From an uncultured Lachnospiraceae bacterium (GTDB lineage Bacteria > Bacillota > Clostridia > Lachnospirales > Lachnospiraceae): DNA of 64,000 nucleotides. The notes beneath the pieces were generated by a model. It was given only the letters and a program-made list of their open reading frames with translations. It was not told where the DNA came from and did no database searches. The position numbers and the translations under genes are program-made. Of this stretch, positions 25,848 to 35,312 are shown piece after piece; within the stretch, counting starts at the first letter, position 1, and every line of letters begins with the position of its first letter. The DNA is taken from NCBI GenBank assembly GCA_910587105.1, contig CAJUMB010000007.1, positions 33,017 through 97,016 of the forward strand. The letters are read 5' to 3'.

Positions 25848-26783
25848 TTGGATAATTTTAGAGAATGGATATCTGATAACCTCCGGTATATATTGCTGGG
25901 GGTGGGAATATTAGCAGCGGCAGTTCTGATATTCCTGGGGATTCGTACCTTTACCGGTTCTGGAAAGAATGATAAGAAGACCCAGTCGGAGAACCAGGTT
26001 GAGACAGAATCGGAGAATCAGACAGGGGAAGATGATCAGGGAACAGTTTCGGCAGCATTGGAAAAAGATGCGGTTCCTGAAGTTAGAGAGCTGATCGAAG
26101 ATTATTATAAGGCACTTGGAGATAAAAATGTCAGTGACTTAAAAGATCTGGTAGATAATCTGGACCCGGCAGAGGAGACCAAGATTGCCAATACAAAGTA
26201 CATAGAAGGCTATGAGAACGTGGAAGTCTATACAACAGAGGGGATGGAAGAAGGTACATATGTGGTATTTGCAAGTTTCTCCTATAAATGTGCCGGAGTA
26301 GATACCTTGGCACCTGCCCTCAGCCAGCTGTATGTGATCACGGATGAAGATGAGAAACTGAAGATTTCTGCAGATGCCGTTAATGACTCTGAGATTCAGG
26401 CATATGTCAACACAGTGATGGATCAGGCGGAAGTTGTGCAGCTGCGTAACAATGTACAGGCCGCATATGACCAGGCACAGAACAATGACCCAAATCTGAA
26501 AGAATTTCTGGAAAGTTTGGGCGGCGCGGATGCGGGTACCCCTACTCCGGCGCCAGTGTCCGACAATGGGATAGAGGGGCAGCAGAATACGACATCGGCA
26601 GGAGAAGGGATGATGACGGCCGCGGATGACTGCAATGTCCGGATTGCAGCGCAGTCGGGTTCTCAGATTGTTACCGTAGTTCCAGCAGGAGAGACGGTAA
26701 CCAGACTGGGGGAGGAAAATGGATGGATACAGATTGAATATGGCGGTGTTGTAGGATATGTGTATCAGGATTTACTCCGATAA
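25848..26783 (+). CDS. Membrane-anchored extracellular protein with SH3 domain
   Basis: This 311-residue protein starts at TTG 25848 after GAAGGAGGG. One N-terminal membrane helix (about 14-36) is followed by a Gln/Glu/Asn-rich linker, a middle domain (about 75-205) that resembles NTF2-like or DUF4878-type folds, a Pro/Thr linker (PTPAP), and a C-terminal bacterial SH3 domain (about 250-311, ending GVVGYVYQDLL). It is likely a cell-envelope protein that binds wall peptides. A strong terminator follows. Confidence 0.8.
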   Translation: MDNFREWISDNLRYILLGVGILAAAVLIFLGIRTFTGSGKNDKKTQSENQVETESENQTGEDDQGTVSAALEKDAVPEVRELIEDYYKALGDKNVSDLKDLVDNLDPAEETKIANTKYIEGYENVEVYTTEGMEEGTYVVFASFSYKCAGVDTLAPALSQLYVITDEDEKLKISADAVNDSEIQAYVNTVMDQAEVVQLRNNVQAAYDQAQNNDPNLKEFLESLGGADAGTPTPAPVSDNGIEGQQNTTSAGEGMMTAADDCNVRIAAQSGSQIVTVVPAGETVTRLGEENGWIQIEYGGVVGYVYQDLLR

Positions 26784-26803
26784 ATAGAAATTGAATTTGT
26801 GAG

Positions 26804-26837
26804 GTACGGCAGGATACTATGCCGTACTTCTTTTTTT
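26804..26837 (+). terminator. Rho-independent terminator
   Basis: GTACGGCA, loop GGATACTA, TGCCGTAC: a perfect 8-base stem followed by TTCTTTTTTT, after the SH3 protein gene. Confidence 0.92.
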
Positions 26838-26884
26838 CACCTAATATGTCCTGCAGCAGAGGCGGGCAGTAAATGGGAGGGAAC

Positions 26885-27613
26885 ATGGAAGAAAACGGAA
26901 CAAGGCTCAATAAATATCTGAGTGAGTGTGGAGTCTGCTCCAGAAGGGCTGCAGACCGATTGATCAGTGAGGGGCGGATCAGCGTGGATGGCCGTGCAGC
27001 ACAGATGGGAGAAAGGGTGATACATGGTCAGAAAGTAATGGTTGACGGGATGGAAGTGAAGGGTGCAGGAAGGGAGATTTTTCTGGCCTTTTATAAACCA
27101 CGAGGGATTGTGTGCACGGAGGAAAAGCGGGAAAAAAATAATATTGTGGATTACCTGAAATATCCGGTGAGGGTGTTTACAGTGGGCAGACTGGATAAGG
27201 AATCTGAGGGTCTGCTGCTGCTGACCAACAAAGGGGAAGCTGCAGACCAGATTATGAGAGGACGGAATTTTCATGAAAAAGAGTATCTGGTAACCGTTGA
27301 CCGGGAAGTGACGGAGGAATTTCTAGCATCCATGTCCCGGGGGGTGCCCATTTTGGGTACTGTTACCAGAGAATGCCAGGTGGAGAGGACTGGGAGAAAA
27401 TCCTTCCGAATTGTGCTGACCCAGGGATTGAACCGCCAGATTCGCAGGATGTGTGAATATCTTGGATATCAGGTGGCCACACTAAAGAGAATCCGCGTTA
27501 TGAATATACAGCTGGACGGGCTGAAGCCGGGAGAATACCGAGAAATTACCGGTAAGGAGAGAGAACAGTTGGATTGTTTGTTGGGAACAGGAGGAGACTA
27601 TGGCTGCAGATGA
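26885..27613 (+). CDS. Pseudouridine synthase, RsuA/RluB family
   Basis: This 242-residue protein has an N-terminal S4 RNA-binding domain (RLNKYLSECGVCSRRAADRLI) and the RsuA-type catalytic domain with the Asp motif VGRLDKESEGLLLLTN. It converts a uridine in rRNA, most likely 23S (RluB type), to pseudouridine. The start is ATG 26885 after GGGAGG; the ATG at 26873 lies within that Shine-Dalgarno region and is less likely. It overlaps ligA by 14 bases. Confidence 0.92.
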   Translation: MEENGTRLNKYLSECGVCSRRAADRLISEGRISVDGRAAQMGERVIHGQKVMVDGMEVKGAGREIFLAFYKPRGIVCTEEKREKNNIVDYLKYPVRVFTVGRLDKESEGLLLLTNKGEAADQIMRGRNFHEKEYLVTVDREVTEEFLASMSRGVPILGTVTRECQVERTGRKSFRIVLTQGLNRQIRRMCEYLGYQVATLKRIRVMNIQLDGLKPGEYREITGKEREQLDCLLGTGGDYGCR

Positions 27614-29585
27614 GAAAGTAAAACAACAGGAAGAGGCACTGGAGCAGATGAAGGAGCTGGTGGAAACACTGAATCAGGCATCAAAAGCATACTACCAGGA
27701 GGACAGGGAGCTGATGAGTAACCAGAAGTATGACCAGCTCTATGACCAGCTGCTGGCCCTGGAGAACGAGTCAGGTGTGGTTCTGGCGGGCAGCCCCACA
27801 GTCTCAGTGGGATATGAGGCCCTGGATGAACTGCCCAAGGAAGCCCATGAGATACCCATGCTCTCTCTGGATAAGACGAAAGACCAGGAAACGCTGCGCA
27901 GTTTCATCGGAAAGCACAGGGTATTGCTGTCCTGGAAACTGGACGGGCTGACCATTGTTCTGACTTACGAGAACGGGGAGCTGATGAAAGCAGTAACCAG
28001 GGGAAATGGAACTGTGGGGGAAGTGATCACCAATAACGCCCGTGTGTTTGTCAATCTGCCGCTGAAAATTCCCTATAAGGGAAGGATGGTGTTGCGGGGA
28101 GAGGCAGTGATCACATACCAGGATTTTGAGAAGATCAATCAGCAGATTGAGGATGTGCAGGCCCAGTATAAAAATCCCCGAAATCTGTGCAGTGGGTCTG
28201 TCCGGCAGCTGAATAACGAAGTGACAGCTGCAAGAAACGTTCGTTTCTATGGTTTTGCCCTGGTGAGTGCTCCGGGTATGGAGTTTGAAAATTCCCATGA
28301 GCAGGAGATGAAATTTCTGCAGAATCAGGGCTTTGAGGTGGTGGAATACCGGGTAGTGGACAGGGAAAACCTGGATGAGGCAATGGAGTATTTCTCCTCC
28401 CAGACTGAGAAAAATGACCTTCCATCTGATGGATTGGTGGCTGTTTATGACAATATTTCTTACGGGGCATCTCTGGGGAGTACATCCAAATTTCCCAGAA
28501 ATGCATTTGCATTTAAGTGGAAAGATGAAATGAGGGAGACTACGCTGGAGGAGGTGGAGTGGAGTCCGTCCAGAACCGGATTGATTAATCCGGTGGCCAT
28601 CTTTTCGCCTGTGGAACTGGAGGGCAGTACAGTGAGCCGGGCCAGCGTCCATAATGTGAGTATTCTTCAGGAACTAAAGCTGGGAATCGGCGACCAGATT
28701 CTGGTGTACAAGGCCAATATGATTATCCCGCAGATCGCGGAAAATCTTACAAAAAGCGGAAATTTACAAATACCGGATGCCTGCCCGGCATGCCACGGGA
28801 AAACTATGGTAGAGCAGGATAACGATGTGAAAGTTCTCCGCTGTACTAACCCTGGCTGTCCGGCGAAGAAAATCAAGGCGTTTACACTTTTTGCCAGCAG
28901 GGATGCCCTGAATATCGAAGGGCTTTCGGAGGCCACACTGGAGAAATTCATCGGCCGGGGGTTCATCCAGGACTTTGGGGATTTGTTTGAGATTGCCAGG
29001 TACCGGGATGAGATTTTGGAAATGGATGGGTTTGGACAGAAGTCTTTTGAAAATCTGCTGGAGAACCTGGATAAAGCAAAGACCACAACCCTGCCCAGGG
29101 TGCTGTATGGTCTGGGTATACCGGGAATCGGTCTTGCCAATGCAAAATTAATCTGCCGCCACTTTGACCAGGATATGAAACAGATTATACAGGCATCAGC
29201 AGAGGAAATCAGCAGTATAGACGGTATTGGGCCGGTACTGGCAGAAAATCTGGTTGCATTTTTTGAAAAAGACGAGAATGTAAAGGTATGGGAACACTTG
29301 TACAGCCAGCTGCAGATAGAGGCTTTGGAGGGACCCTCTGACGCTCTTTTTGAGGGGAAGACTTTCGTTATCACCGGCGGCCTGGAGCAATTTGCAAACC
29401 GGAAAGAATTAAAAGAACTGATAGAATCCAAGGGGGGAAAAGTGACGGGTATGGTGACAGGGAAGACAGATTACCTGATAAACAATAATACAGCGTCGAA
29501 TTCTTCAAAGAATAAGAAGGCAAGAGAGCTGGGCGTGCCGGTGATATCGGAAGATGACTTTATGAAACTTTTGGAACATGTCTAA
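27600..29585 (+). CDS. ligA: NAD-dependent DNA ligase
   Basis: This 661-residue protein has the adenylation domain with active-site Lys in SWKLDGLTIV, an OB domain, a four-Cys zinc finger (CPAC...CTNPGC), helix-hairpin-helix repeats (IPGIGLANAKLIC, SSIDGIGPVLAENL) and a C-terminal BRCT domain (KTFVITGGLEQF, last 75 residues). It seals nicks in replication and repair. The order of domains and the length match the family. GGAGGAG precedes the start, inside the pseudouridine synthase gene. Confidence 0.97.
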   Translation: MAADEKVKQQEEALEQMKELVETLNQASKAYYQEDRELMSNQKYDQLYDQLLALENESGVVLAGSPTVSVGYEALDELPKEAHEIPMLSLDKTKDQETLRSFIGKHRVLLSWKLDGLTIVLTYENGELMKAVTRGNGTVGEVITNNARVFVNLPLKIPYKGRMVLRGEAVITYQDFEKINQQIEDVQAQYKNPRNLCSGSVRQLNNEVTAARNVRFYGFALVSAPGMEFENSHEQEMKFLQNQGFEVVEYRVVDRENLDEAMEYFSSQTEKNDLPSDGLVAVYDNISYGASLGSTSKFPRNAFAFKWKDEMRETTLEEVEWSPSRTGLINPVAIFSPVELEGSTVSRASVHNVSILQELKLGIGDQILVYKANMIIPQIAENLTKSGNLQIPDACPACHGKTMVEQDNDVKVLRCTNPGCPAKKIKAFTLFASRDALNIEGLSEATLEKFIGRGFIQDFGDLFEIARYRDEILEMDGFGQKSFENLLENLDKAKTTTLPRVLYGLGIPGIGLANAKLICRHFDQDMKQIIQASAEEISSIDGIGPVLAENLVAFFEKDENVKVWEHLYSQLQIEALEGPSDALFEGKTFVITGGLEQFANRKELKELIESKGGKVTGMVTGKTDYLINNNTASNSSKNKKARELGVPVISEDDFMKLLEHV

Positions 29586-29602
29586 ATTTTCAGACATGTT
29601 CC
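29573..29602. repeat. Perfect inverted repeat over the ligA stop
   Basis: GGAACATGTCT (29573-29583) and AGACATGTTCC (29592-29602) are separated by AAATTTTC. The 11-base stem includes the ligA stop codon in its loop edge. No T-run follows, so it may be a weak terminator or an mRNA-stabilising hairpin. Confidence 0.75.
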
Positions 29603-29637
29603 GGAAGAAAAAATTTCAGAAGAATCATAAAAAGCAC

Positions 29638-29666
29638 TGGACATTTTTCTGTTTTTGTTTTACTAT
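29638..29666 (+). promoter_or_regulatory. Promoter of the riboswitch operon
   Basis: TGGACA (29638-29643) and TACTAT (29661-29666) with 17 bases between, about 30 bases before the aptamer. Confidence 0.5.
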
Positions 29667-29696
29667 AAATTCAAAAGTGAATAACATTTGTTGGTT

Positions 29697-29875
29697 TTGA
29701 ACCAGTCTTTTACAAGTTCCGAAAGGATTAATAGGGAAATCGGTGAGAATCCGATGCGATCCCGTCACTGTATTAGGGAGTTTTGAAGCATTTTTGCCAC
29801 TGGGCTTTGTGTTAAGAAGTCTGGGAAGGCGCTTTGAAGTGTTGATCTTAAGTCAGGAGACCTGCTTGTAATTGT
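29697..29875 (+). promoter_or_regulatory. Cobalamin riboswitch
   Basis: The B12-box elements appear in order: AATAGGGAA (29730), the GGTGAGAATCC loop, GCGATCCCGTCACTGT, the GCCACTGGG block (29796), GGGAAGGC (29823) and the B12 box AAGTCAGGAGACCTGC (29850-29865). This is the adenosyl/methyl-cobalamin sensing family. It lies upstream of the ABC importer genes on the same strand, so cobalamin should repress them. Confidence 0.95.
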
Positions 29876-29929
29876 ATCAGTATGATTCTTACGGCAGATA
29901 AGAAACAGCTAAAATTTTAGTATTTTTTT

Positions 29930-29960
29930 GCGTCCGTATTTATAATATGGGCGCTTTCTT
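29930..29960 (+). terminator. Hairpin after the riboswitch, possible expression platform
   Basis: GCGTCCGTAT, loop TTATA, ATATGGGCGC form a 10-pair stem (with two G-T pairs) followed by TTTCTT. It may be the terminator controlled by the aptamer. The T-run is short, and a T7 run lies on the wrong side, so this is uncertain. Confidence 0.5.
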
Positions 29961-30104
29961 ATTGTATAGGAAACTTCGTCTCCAATACGATAAAAACTCT
30001 CCGGGGGATTGCACTGCGGCAGTTTTTCCCTGTTTATTTGTCTGTGCAGCAAAATCAGCAGTTTTTGGGCTGGCAAAACTGAAAATGCAGGAAAGGAGAA
30101 TGAT

Positions 30105-31043
30105 GTGAGTAAAAAACAAATGGGAAAGCGGTTTCTACAGATTTTGATTGTTCTCATGGGCATCAGTTTTTTCACATTTGGCCTTACATATCTGTCTCCT
30201 GGAGACCCGGCGGAGATTATGCTGTCAGAGTGCGGAAATCTTCCTACACCGGAGCTTCTGGAACAGACAAGGGCAGAACTGGGTCTGGATAAACCGTTTC
30301 TGGTTCAGTACACAACCTGGCTGAAAGGAGTGCTGACCGGTGACATGGGAACTTCCTATTCCTTTAAAGTTCCTGTTGTGCAGAAGCTGTCCTCATGTTT
30401 CTGGCCCACTCTGAAGCTGGCCTGGATGTCACTGTTGATTATGGTGGTGATTTCCATTCCTTTGGGGATTTTGTCTGCAGTATATCAGAATCAATGGCCG
30501 GATTATCTGGTGAGGGCCGTGACGTTTCTCGGGGTGTCGGTTCCTAGTTTCTGGATTGGATTGATATTGCTGAGTATATTCGGCGTAACCCTGCGATGGG
30601 TATCCGTTTCAGGAGGCAGTACAGACATGAAATCACTGATTCTTCCTGCCGTGACCCTGGCCATTGCCATGTCGGCCAAATATACCCGTCAGGTGCGGAT
30701 TGCCGTGTTGGACGAGCTTAGGCAGGATTATGTGACAGGAGCCAGAATGCGCGGGGCGAAAGAGGGTACGATTCTCTGGAAACATGTACTGCCCAACGCC
30801 ATGCTTCCGCTGGTGACGCTGCTGGGGCTGTCCCTGGGAAGTCTTCTGGGTGGAACTGCAGTGGTGGAGATTATTTACAATTGGCCTGGCATGGGAAGTA
30901 TGGCGGTGAAAGCGATCTCATGCAGAGATTATCCCCTGGTACAGGGGTATGTGCTGTGGATTGCAATTTTATATATGGTGATCAACCTTCTGGTGGATTT
31001 ATCTTATAATTTCTTAGATCCCAGACTGAAGGAGGAAAGATAA
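30105..31043 (+). CDS. ABC transporter permease, DppB/NikB type
   Basis: This 312-residue permease has six hydrophobic segments. It starts at GTG 30105 after AAAGGAGAA; the ORF extends to 30009 but that part overlaps leader sequence. The family pattern is ILIVLMGISFFTFGLTYLSPGDPA, GDMGTSYSFKVPV, and the EAA-loop ARMRGAKEGTILWKHVLPNA. It pairs with the NikC-type permease that starts immediately after. The operon follows the cobalamin riboswitch. The family carries peptides, nickel and metal chelates. Confidence 0.93.
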   Translation: MSKKQMGKRFLQILIVLMGISFFTFGLTYLSPGDPAEIMLSECGNLPTPELLEQTRAELGLDKPFLVQYTTWLKGVLTGDMGTSYSFKVPVVQKLSSCFWPTLKLAWMSLLIMVVISIPLGILSAVYQNQWPDYLVRAVTFLGVSVPSFWIGLILLSIFGVTLRWVSVSGGSTDMKSLILPAVTLAIAMSAKYTRQVRIAVLDELRQDYVTGARMRGAKEGTILWKHVLPNAMLPLVTLLGLSLGSLLGGTAVVEIIYNWPGMGSMAVKAISCRDYPLVQGYVLWIAILYMVINLLVDLSYNFLDPRLKEER

Positions 31044-31868
31044 TTGAAAGGACTGAAATTCTTAGCACAGCATAAACAGTTTACCCTGTTTTTGATTCTG
31101 GCGCTGGCCGCAGTGGCCGTGGCAGTTTTTGCTCCGTGGATTGCGCCCAAAGATCCCTATGATGCCGTTATGACGGATTCTCTTCAGGCGCCGGGAGATG
31201 ATTATCTATGCGGAACGGATAAGATGGGACGGGACGTGCTGTCCAGGGTTATTTACGGAACCCGGACCTCGCTGATTATGACTCTGTGTCTGGTGGCGGT
31301 TATTTTCGTTCTGGGAACCCTGGTGGGAATTCTGGCCGGCTATTTCGGCGGCGTGATGGATGCTGTGATTATGCGGATTGCGGATATGTGCATTTCGTTT
31401 CCCGGACTGGTGCTGGCCATTGCCATTGCCGGGATGCTGGGACCCAATATGGTCAACGCGGTAATTGCCATCTCGGCGGTAAGCTGGACAAAATACGCCC
31501 GTCTGTCCCGCAGTATGGTGCTGAAAATCCGCAAATGCCAGTATATTGAGGCTGCTGTGTCCACAGGAACCACCACCGGAAATATATTGCTGAAATATGT
31601 GGTTCCCAATATGATCACCACAATGGTGGTGACAGCGGCCACGGACATGGGCTCCATGATGCTGGAGCTGGCGTCTCTGTCCTTTCTGGGATTTGGAGCC
31701 ACGGCGCCCACACCAGAGTGGGGGCTGATGCTGAATGAGGGCCGAACTTATATTGCAAAAGCACCTTGGCTGATGATTTATCCTGGCATTGCCATTGTGA
31801 TTGTAGTGATTATTTTCAATATGCTGGGGGACAGTCTGAGGGATATCCTGGACCCAAGACAGGAATAG
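31044..31868 (+). CDS. ABC transporter permease, DppC/NikC type
   Basis: This 274-residue permease starts at TTG 31044 after GGAGGAAAG. Typical features are the N-terminal helix, APWIAPKDPYDAV, CGTDKMGRDVLSRVIYGTRTSL, the EAA loop EAAVSTGTTTGNILLKYVVPN and the end GDSLRDILDPRQ. It forms the membrane channel with the upstream gene. Confidence 0.93.
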   Translation: MKGLKFLAQHKQFTLFLILALAAVAVAVFAPWIAPKDPYDAVMTDSLQAPGDDYLCGTDKMGRDVLSRVIYGTRTSLIMTLCLVAVIFVLGTLVGILAGYFGGVMDAVIMRIADMCISFPGLVLAIAIAGMLGPNMVNAVIAISAVSWTKYARLSRSMVLKIRKCQYIEAAVSTGTTTGNILLKYVVPNMITTMVVTAATDMGSMMLELASLSFLGFGATAPTPEWGLMLNEGRTYIAKAPWLMIYPGIAIVIVVIIFNMLGDSLRDILDPRQE

Positions 31869-31911
31869 GTTTTTGGTAAGAAAAATTCACATGAGAATTA
31901 GGAGAATACAG

Positions 31912-33534
31912 ATGAGACAGAATTGGTTAAAGAAAGTGATAGGTGTTGGATTAAGTGCTGTACTGTGCATGTCAGCGCTGACAGGATGCGGCGGGGGAGG
32001 CGCTGATGCTTCTTCAGGAAATGGTGAAGACAGCACACAGGCGCCAGCAGAGCAGGAATCACAGGCTGCCCAGGGAGGAGAACTCACCATCGGTGTGACA
32101 AGCTTTGCCGATACCCTGGAGCCCACAGAGCAGTATTTCAGCTGGGTGGTTTCCAGATACGGGGTGGGGGAATGCCTGGTGCGTTTCGATGAAAGCGGCG
32201 AGATGGTTCCCTGTCTGGCAGAAAAGTGGACAAATAGTGAGGACGGACTTACCTGGACATTTACCATCCGCCAGGGGGTTCAATTTTCCAACGGAAATGA
32301 TATGACGCCGGAGATGGTGAAAGCGTCCCTGGAGCGCACGGTACAGATGAGCGACCGTGTGCCGGAGTTCTTCGATCTGGACAAGATGGAAGTGGACGGG
32401 CAGGATTTGATTTTTTATTTGAAAAGACCCAACGGCAATATGGCAGGCAGTCTTGCAGACCCATTGTTTCTGATTGTGGATACCAGCGTGGACGATTCTG
32501 CCTTTGCCATGGAAGGCCCCATCTGTACCGGACCCTATGCGGTGGAATCCTTTAACCCCACTGACGAGTGCGTGGTGGTCAGAAATGAACATTACTGGGA
32601 CGGGGAAGTGCCTCTGGATAAGGTGACGCTGAAATGTATTGACGACCAGACAACACGTTCCATGGCCCTTCAGACCGATGAAATCCAGATTGCGTATAAT
32701 CTGAAAACGGAAAATCTGGTGGAATTTGAGGGAAATGATGCTTACCATATTCAGGAACTGCAGTCACTGCGCTCCACCTACGCATTCATGAATCAAAATG
32801 GTGTGTTGGAAGATATCAAACTGCGCCAGGCATTTCTGAGAGGACTGGATAAGGAGACCTACTGCGGCACTCTGCTGGAAGGGGGAGCCACAGTGGGAAA
32901 AGCGCCGGTGCCGCCCACATTGGACTTTGGATTTGACCAGCTGAAGGATGAGAATGGATATGACCCGGATGGAGCAAAGAAACTTCTGGAAGAAGGCGGT
33001 TACAAAGACAGTGACGGCGATGGATTTGTGGAAATGCCCGACGGATCTCCTCTGGAGCTGAATTTTGTCATCTACACCAGCCGTGAAGAACTGAAAGTCT
33101 ACGCAGAGGCGGCACAGGCCAGCTTAAAGGAGATCGGGCTGAATGTGAAACTGGATACAGTAAGCTACGAGACTCTGCTGGATAAGAGGGACTCCGGCGA
33201 TTACGATCTGCTGATTTGGAATGTGCTGGTGGCCAATACCGGAGACCCGGAAAACTATCTCAGGGAGAACTGGTACAGCACTTCCGGTGTGAACACCACA
33301 GGGTACAACAATCCCAAGGTGGATAAGCTTCTGGACGAACTTGCTGCCACATTTGAGGAGGATGCCAGAAAAGACCTGGTTATGCAGATTCAGCAGCTGA
33401 TCATGGACGATGCGGCCACGGTATTTTTTGGCTATGAGACTACCTACCTGTTTTCTTCCACCCAAGTGACAGGTGTCCATATGTATCCCATGGATTATTA
33501 CTGGCTGACAAAAGACATCGGGCTGGCACAGTAG
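31912..33534 (+). CDS. ABC transporter substrate-binding lipoprotein, family 5
   Basis: This 540-residue SBP_bac_5 protein starts at ATG 31912 (AGGAGAATACAG upstream), with a signal peptide and lipobox LTGC (Cys26), then a Ser/Gln-rich linker. The family core shows ERTVQMSDRVPEFFDL, the domain-joining ICTGPYAVESFNPTDECV and the C-terminal NWYSTSGVNTTGYNNP segment. It captures the ligand outside the cell for the NikBC-like permeases. Family 5 includes oligopeptide, nickel and cobalt-chelate binders; the ligand here is unknown. The B12 riboswitch suggests cobalt or a corrinoid. Confidence 0.92.
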   Translation: MRQNWLKKVIGVGLSAVLCMSALTGCGGGGADASSGNGEDSTQAPAEQESQAAQGGELTIGVTSFADTLEPTEQYFSWVVSRYGVGECLVRFDESGEMVPCLAEKWTNSEDGLTWTFTIRQGVQFSNGNDMTPEMVKASLERTVQMSDRVPEFFDLDKMEVDGQDLIFYLKRPNGNMAGSLADPLFLIVDTSVDDSAFAMEGPICTGPYAVESFNPTDECVVVRNEHYWDGEVPLDKVTLKCIDDQTTRSMALQTDEIQIAYNLKTENLVEFEGNDAYHIQELQSLRSTYAFMNQNGVLEDIKLRQAFLRGLDKETYCGTLLEGGATVGKAPVPPTLDFGFDQLKDENGYDPDGAKKLLEEGGYKDSDGDGFVEMPDGSPLELNFVIYTSREELKVYAEAAQASLKEIGLNVKLDTVSYETLLDKRDSGDYDLLIWNVLVANTGDPENYLRENWYSTSGVNTTGYNNPKVDKLLDELAATFEEDARKDLVMQIQQLIMDDAATVFFGYETTYLFSSTQVTGVHMYPMDYYWLTKDIGLAQ

Positions 33535-33550
33535 ATGAAGGAGCTGGATT

Positions 33551-34339
33551 ATGCTGGAAATCAAAGACCTGGCGGTTCAATATGGAAAACAGCCGCCTTT
33601 TATTGAACACTTTAATCTTTCCATGAAAAAAGGGGAGATTATCAGTGTGGTGGGTGAAAGCGGAAGCGGAAAGACCACAGTGATCCGGGCTGTTCTGGGT
33701 GCTCTTGCAGGCGGCGGGAAAGTTACATCCGGTGACATTTTGTTTCAGGGAAAGTCGCTGTTAAACTATTCCAAAGAGGAGTGGAGAAAACTGCGGGGCA
33801 CGAAAATGTCCATGATTTTCCAGGACTGTGGCGGAACCCTGAATCCTCTGCGGAAAATAGGAAGCCAATATGTGGAATATATCCGCATTCATAGTGGTAA
33901 ATCCAAGCAGGAGGCATGGGACCTGGCAGTGTCCATGCTGGAGAAGATGCGTCTGCCGGACAGTGGAAATATTATGAAAAGCTATCCCCATCAGTTGAGC
34001 GGCGGTATGCGCCAGAGGGTGGGGATTGCCATGGCAATGACGTTTGGCCCGCAGCTTCTGCTGGCAGATGAGCCTACAAGCGCTCTGGATGTGACCACCC
34101 AGGCGCAGATTGTGCGTCAGATGATGGAGCTGAGAGAGGGCTGCCAGACCAGTATCATCATAGTGACCCATAACCTGGGGGTGGCGGCCTATATGGCTGA
34201 CCAGCTGATTGTAATGCAGCACGGCCGGGTGGTGGACGAAGGGAGCAGAGATTGGGTGATGCATCACCCGTCCAGCGATTATACGAAAAAACTGCTGGAG
34301 GCAGTTCCGGAAATGGAGGGAAAGCGCTATGTTTCATGA
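33551..34339 (+). CDS. ABC transporter ATP-binding protein, DppD/NikD type
   Basis: This 262-residue ATPase has Walker A GESGSGKTT, the signature LSGGMRQRVGIAMAMT, Walker B LLLADEPTSALD and the H-loop VTHNLG. It is short at the C-terminus: it lacks the full oligopeptide-transporter extension usual in DppD, as is common in NikD. GAAGGAGC precedes the ATG. It overlaps the next gene by 11 bases. Confidence 0.93.
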   Translation: MLEIKDLAVQYGKQPPFIEHFNLSMKKGEIISVVGESGSGKTTVIRAVLGALAGGGKVTSGDILFQGKSLLNYSKEEWRKLRGTKMSMIFQDCGGTLNPLRKIGSQYVEYIRIHSGKSKQEAWDLAVSMLEKMRLPDSGNIMKSYPHQLSGGMRQRVGIAMAMTFGPQLLLADEPTSALDVTTQAQIVRQMMELREGCQTSIIIVTHNLGVAAYMADQLIVMQHGRVVDEGSRDWVMHHPSSDYTKKLLEAVPEMEGKRYVS

Positions 34340-35288
34340 GTCAGATATTATCATGCAGTCCAGGCATATCGTCAAACAGTTTCCGGCTTTTGGGGGGCGC
34401 ACCCTCACTGCCTGCAATGATATTAATCTGAATGTTTATAAGGGAAAGACGCTGGGGATTGTGGGAGAGAGCGGATGCGGGAAATCCACATTCGTCCGCA
34501 TGGTCATGCAGATGGATGAGCCTTCCTCCGGAGAAATCTTGTACCAGGGGAGAAACATTGTCAATTTCACCAAGAAAGAGAGAAGGCTGAACCGGCAGAA
34601 CATGCAGATGGTATTTCAGGATCCCCTGGCATCCTTTCATCCCAAGATGAAGATCATTGACATTCTGACAGAGCCTCTGATGAATTTTGGCAGGATAAAG
34701 AAAAGAGAACGGGCGGAGAGGGCGGGAGAACTGCTGGAGATGGCAGGGCTTCCTTCAGACTTCATGTACCGTTATCCCCACAATATGAGCGGCGGACAGA
34801 GACAGAGAATCGGAATCGCCCGGGCGCTGGCGCTGGAGCCGGAGATTCTGGTCTGCGATGAGGCCACCTCGGCTTTGGATGTATCTGTTCAGGAGACAAT
34901 CATTGAACTTTTGGTCCGTCTCCAGGAAGAAAAAAAGATTTCCATGATTTTCATCTGCCACGACCTGGCGCTGATCCGCTCCTTTGCCCACCAGATTGCA
35001 GTGATGTATCTGGGACACATTGTAGAGATCATACCAGGGGAAGATGTGGCACAGCACGCGGTACACCCGTATACGCTGGCGCTTTTAAGCGCTCAGTTTT
35101 CCATTCATATGGACCCGGGGAAAAAGATAGAGAGTATCGAAAGCGAAGCCCCCAGTCCCCTGGATGTACCTGCCGGGTGTCCGTTTCAGAACCGGTGTGA
35201 ACACTGCGGGAAAATCTGTAAAGCAGAGAAACCCAAGCCGAAGGAAATCTCGCCGGGACATCTGGCGGCCTGTCATCATGTGGGATAA
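34329..35288 (+). CDS. ABC transporter ATP-binding protein, DppF/NikE type
   Basis: This 319-residue ATPase has Walker A GESGCGKST, signature MSGGQRQRIGIARALA and Walker B ILVCDEATSALD. The C-terminal oligopeptide/dipeptide-transporter extension is present with cysteines in GCPFQNRCEHCGKIC, which in relatives hold an iron-sulfur cluster or metal. It completes a full importer of two permeases, two ATPases and a binding protein. Confidence 0.93.
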   Translation: MFHESDIIMQSRHIVKQFPAFGGRTLTACNDINLNVYKGKTLGIVGESGCGKSTFVRMVMQMDEPSSGEILYQGRNIVNFTKKERRLNRQNMQMVFQDPLASFHPKMKIIDILTEPLMNFGRIKKRERAERAGELLEMAGLPSDFMYRYPHNMSGGQRQRIGIARALALEPEILVCDEATSALDVSVQETIIELLVRLQEEKKISMIFICHDLALIRSFAHQIAVMYLGHIVEIIPGEDVAQHAVHPYTLALLSAQFSIHMDPGKKIESIESEAPSPLDVPAGCPFQNRCEHCGKICKAEKPKPKEISPGHLAACHHVG

Positions 35289-35312
35289 AACATAAAAGAA
35301 AGGCAATGGAAA

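Noticed and set aside
27804..29431. Two long minus-strand ORFs (282 and 254 codons)
   Set aside because: Both are antisense to ligA, whose adenylation, zinc and BRCT motifs are continuous.
29921..29960. Clear riboswitch terminator
   Set aside because: The hairpin is sound, but the T-run after it is weak, so the mode of control (termination versus translation) cannot be called.
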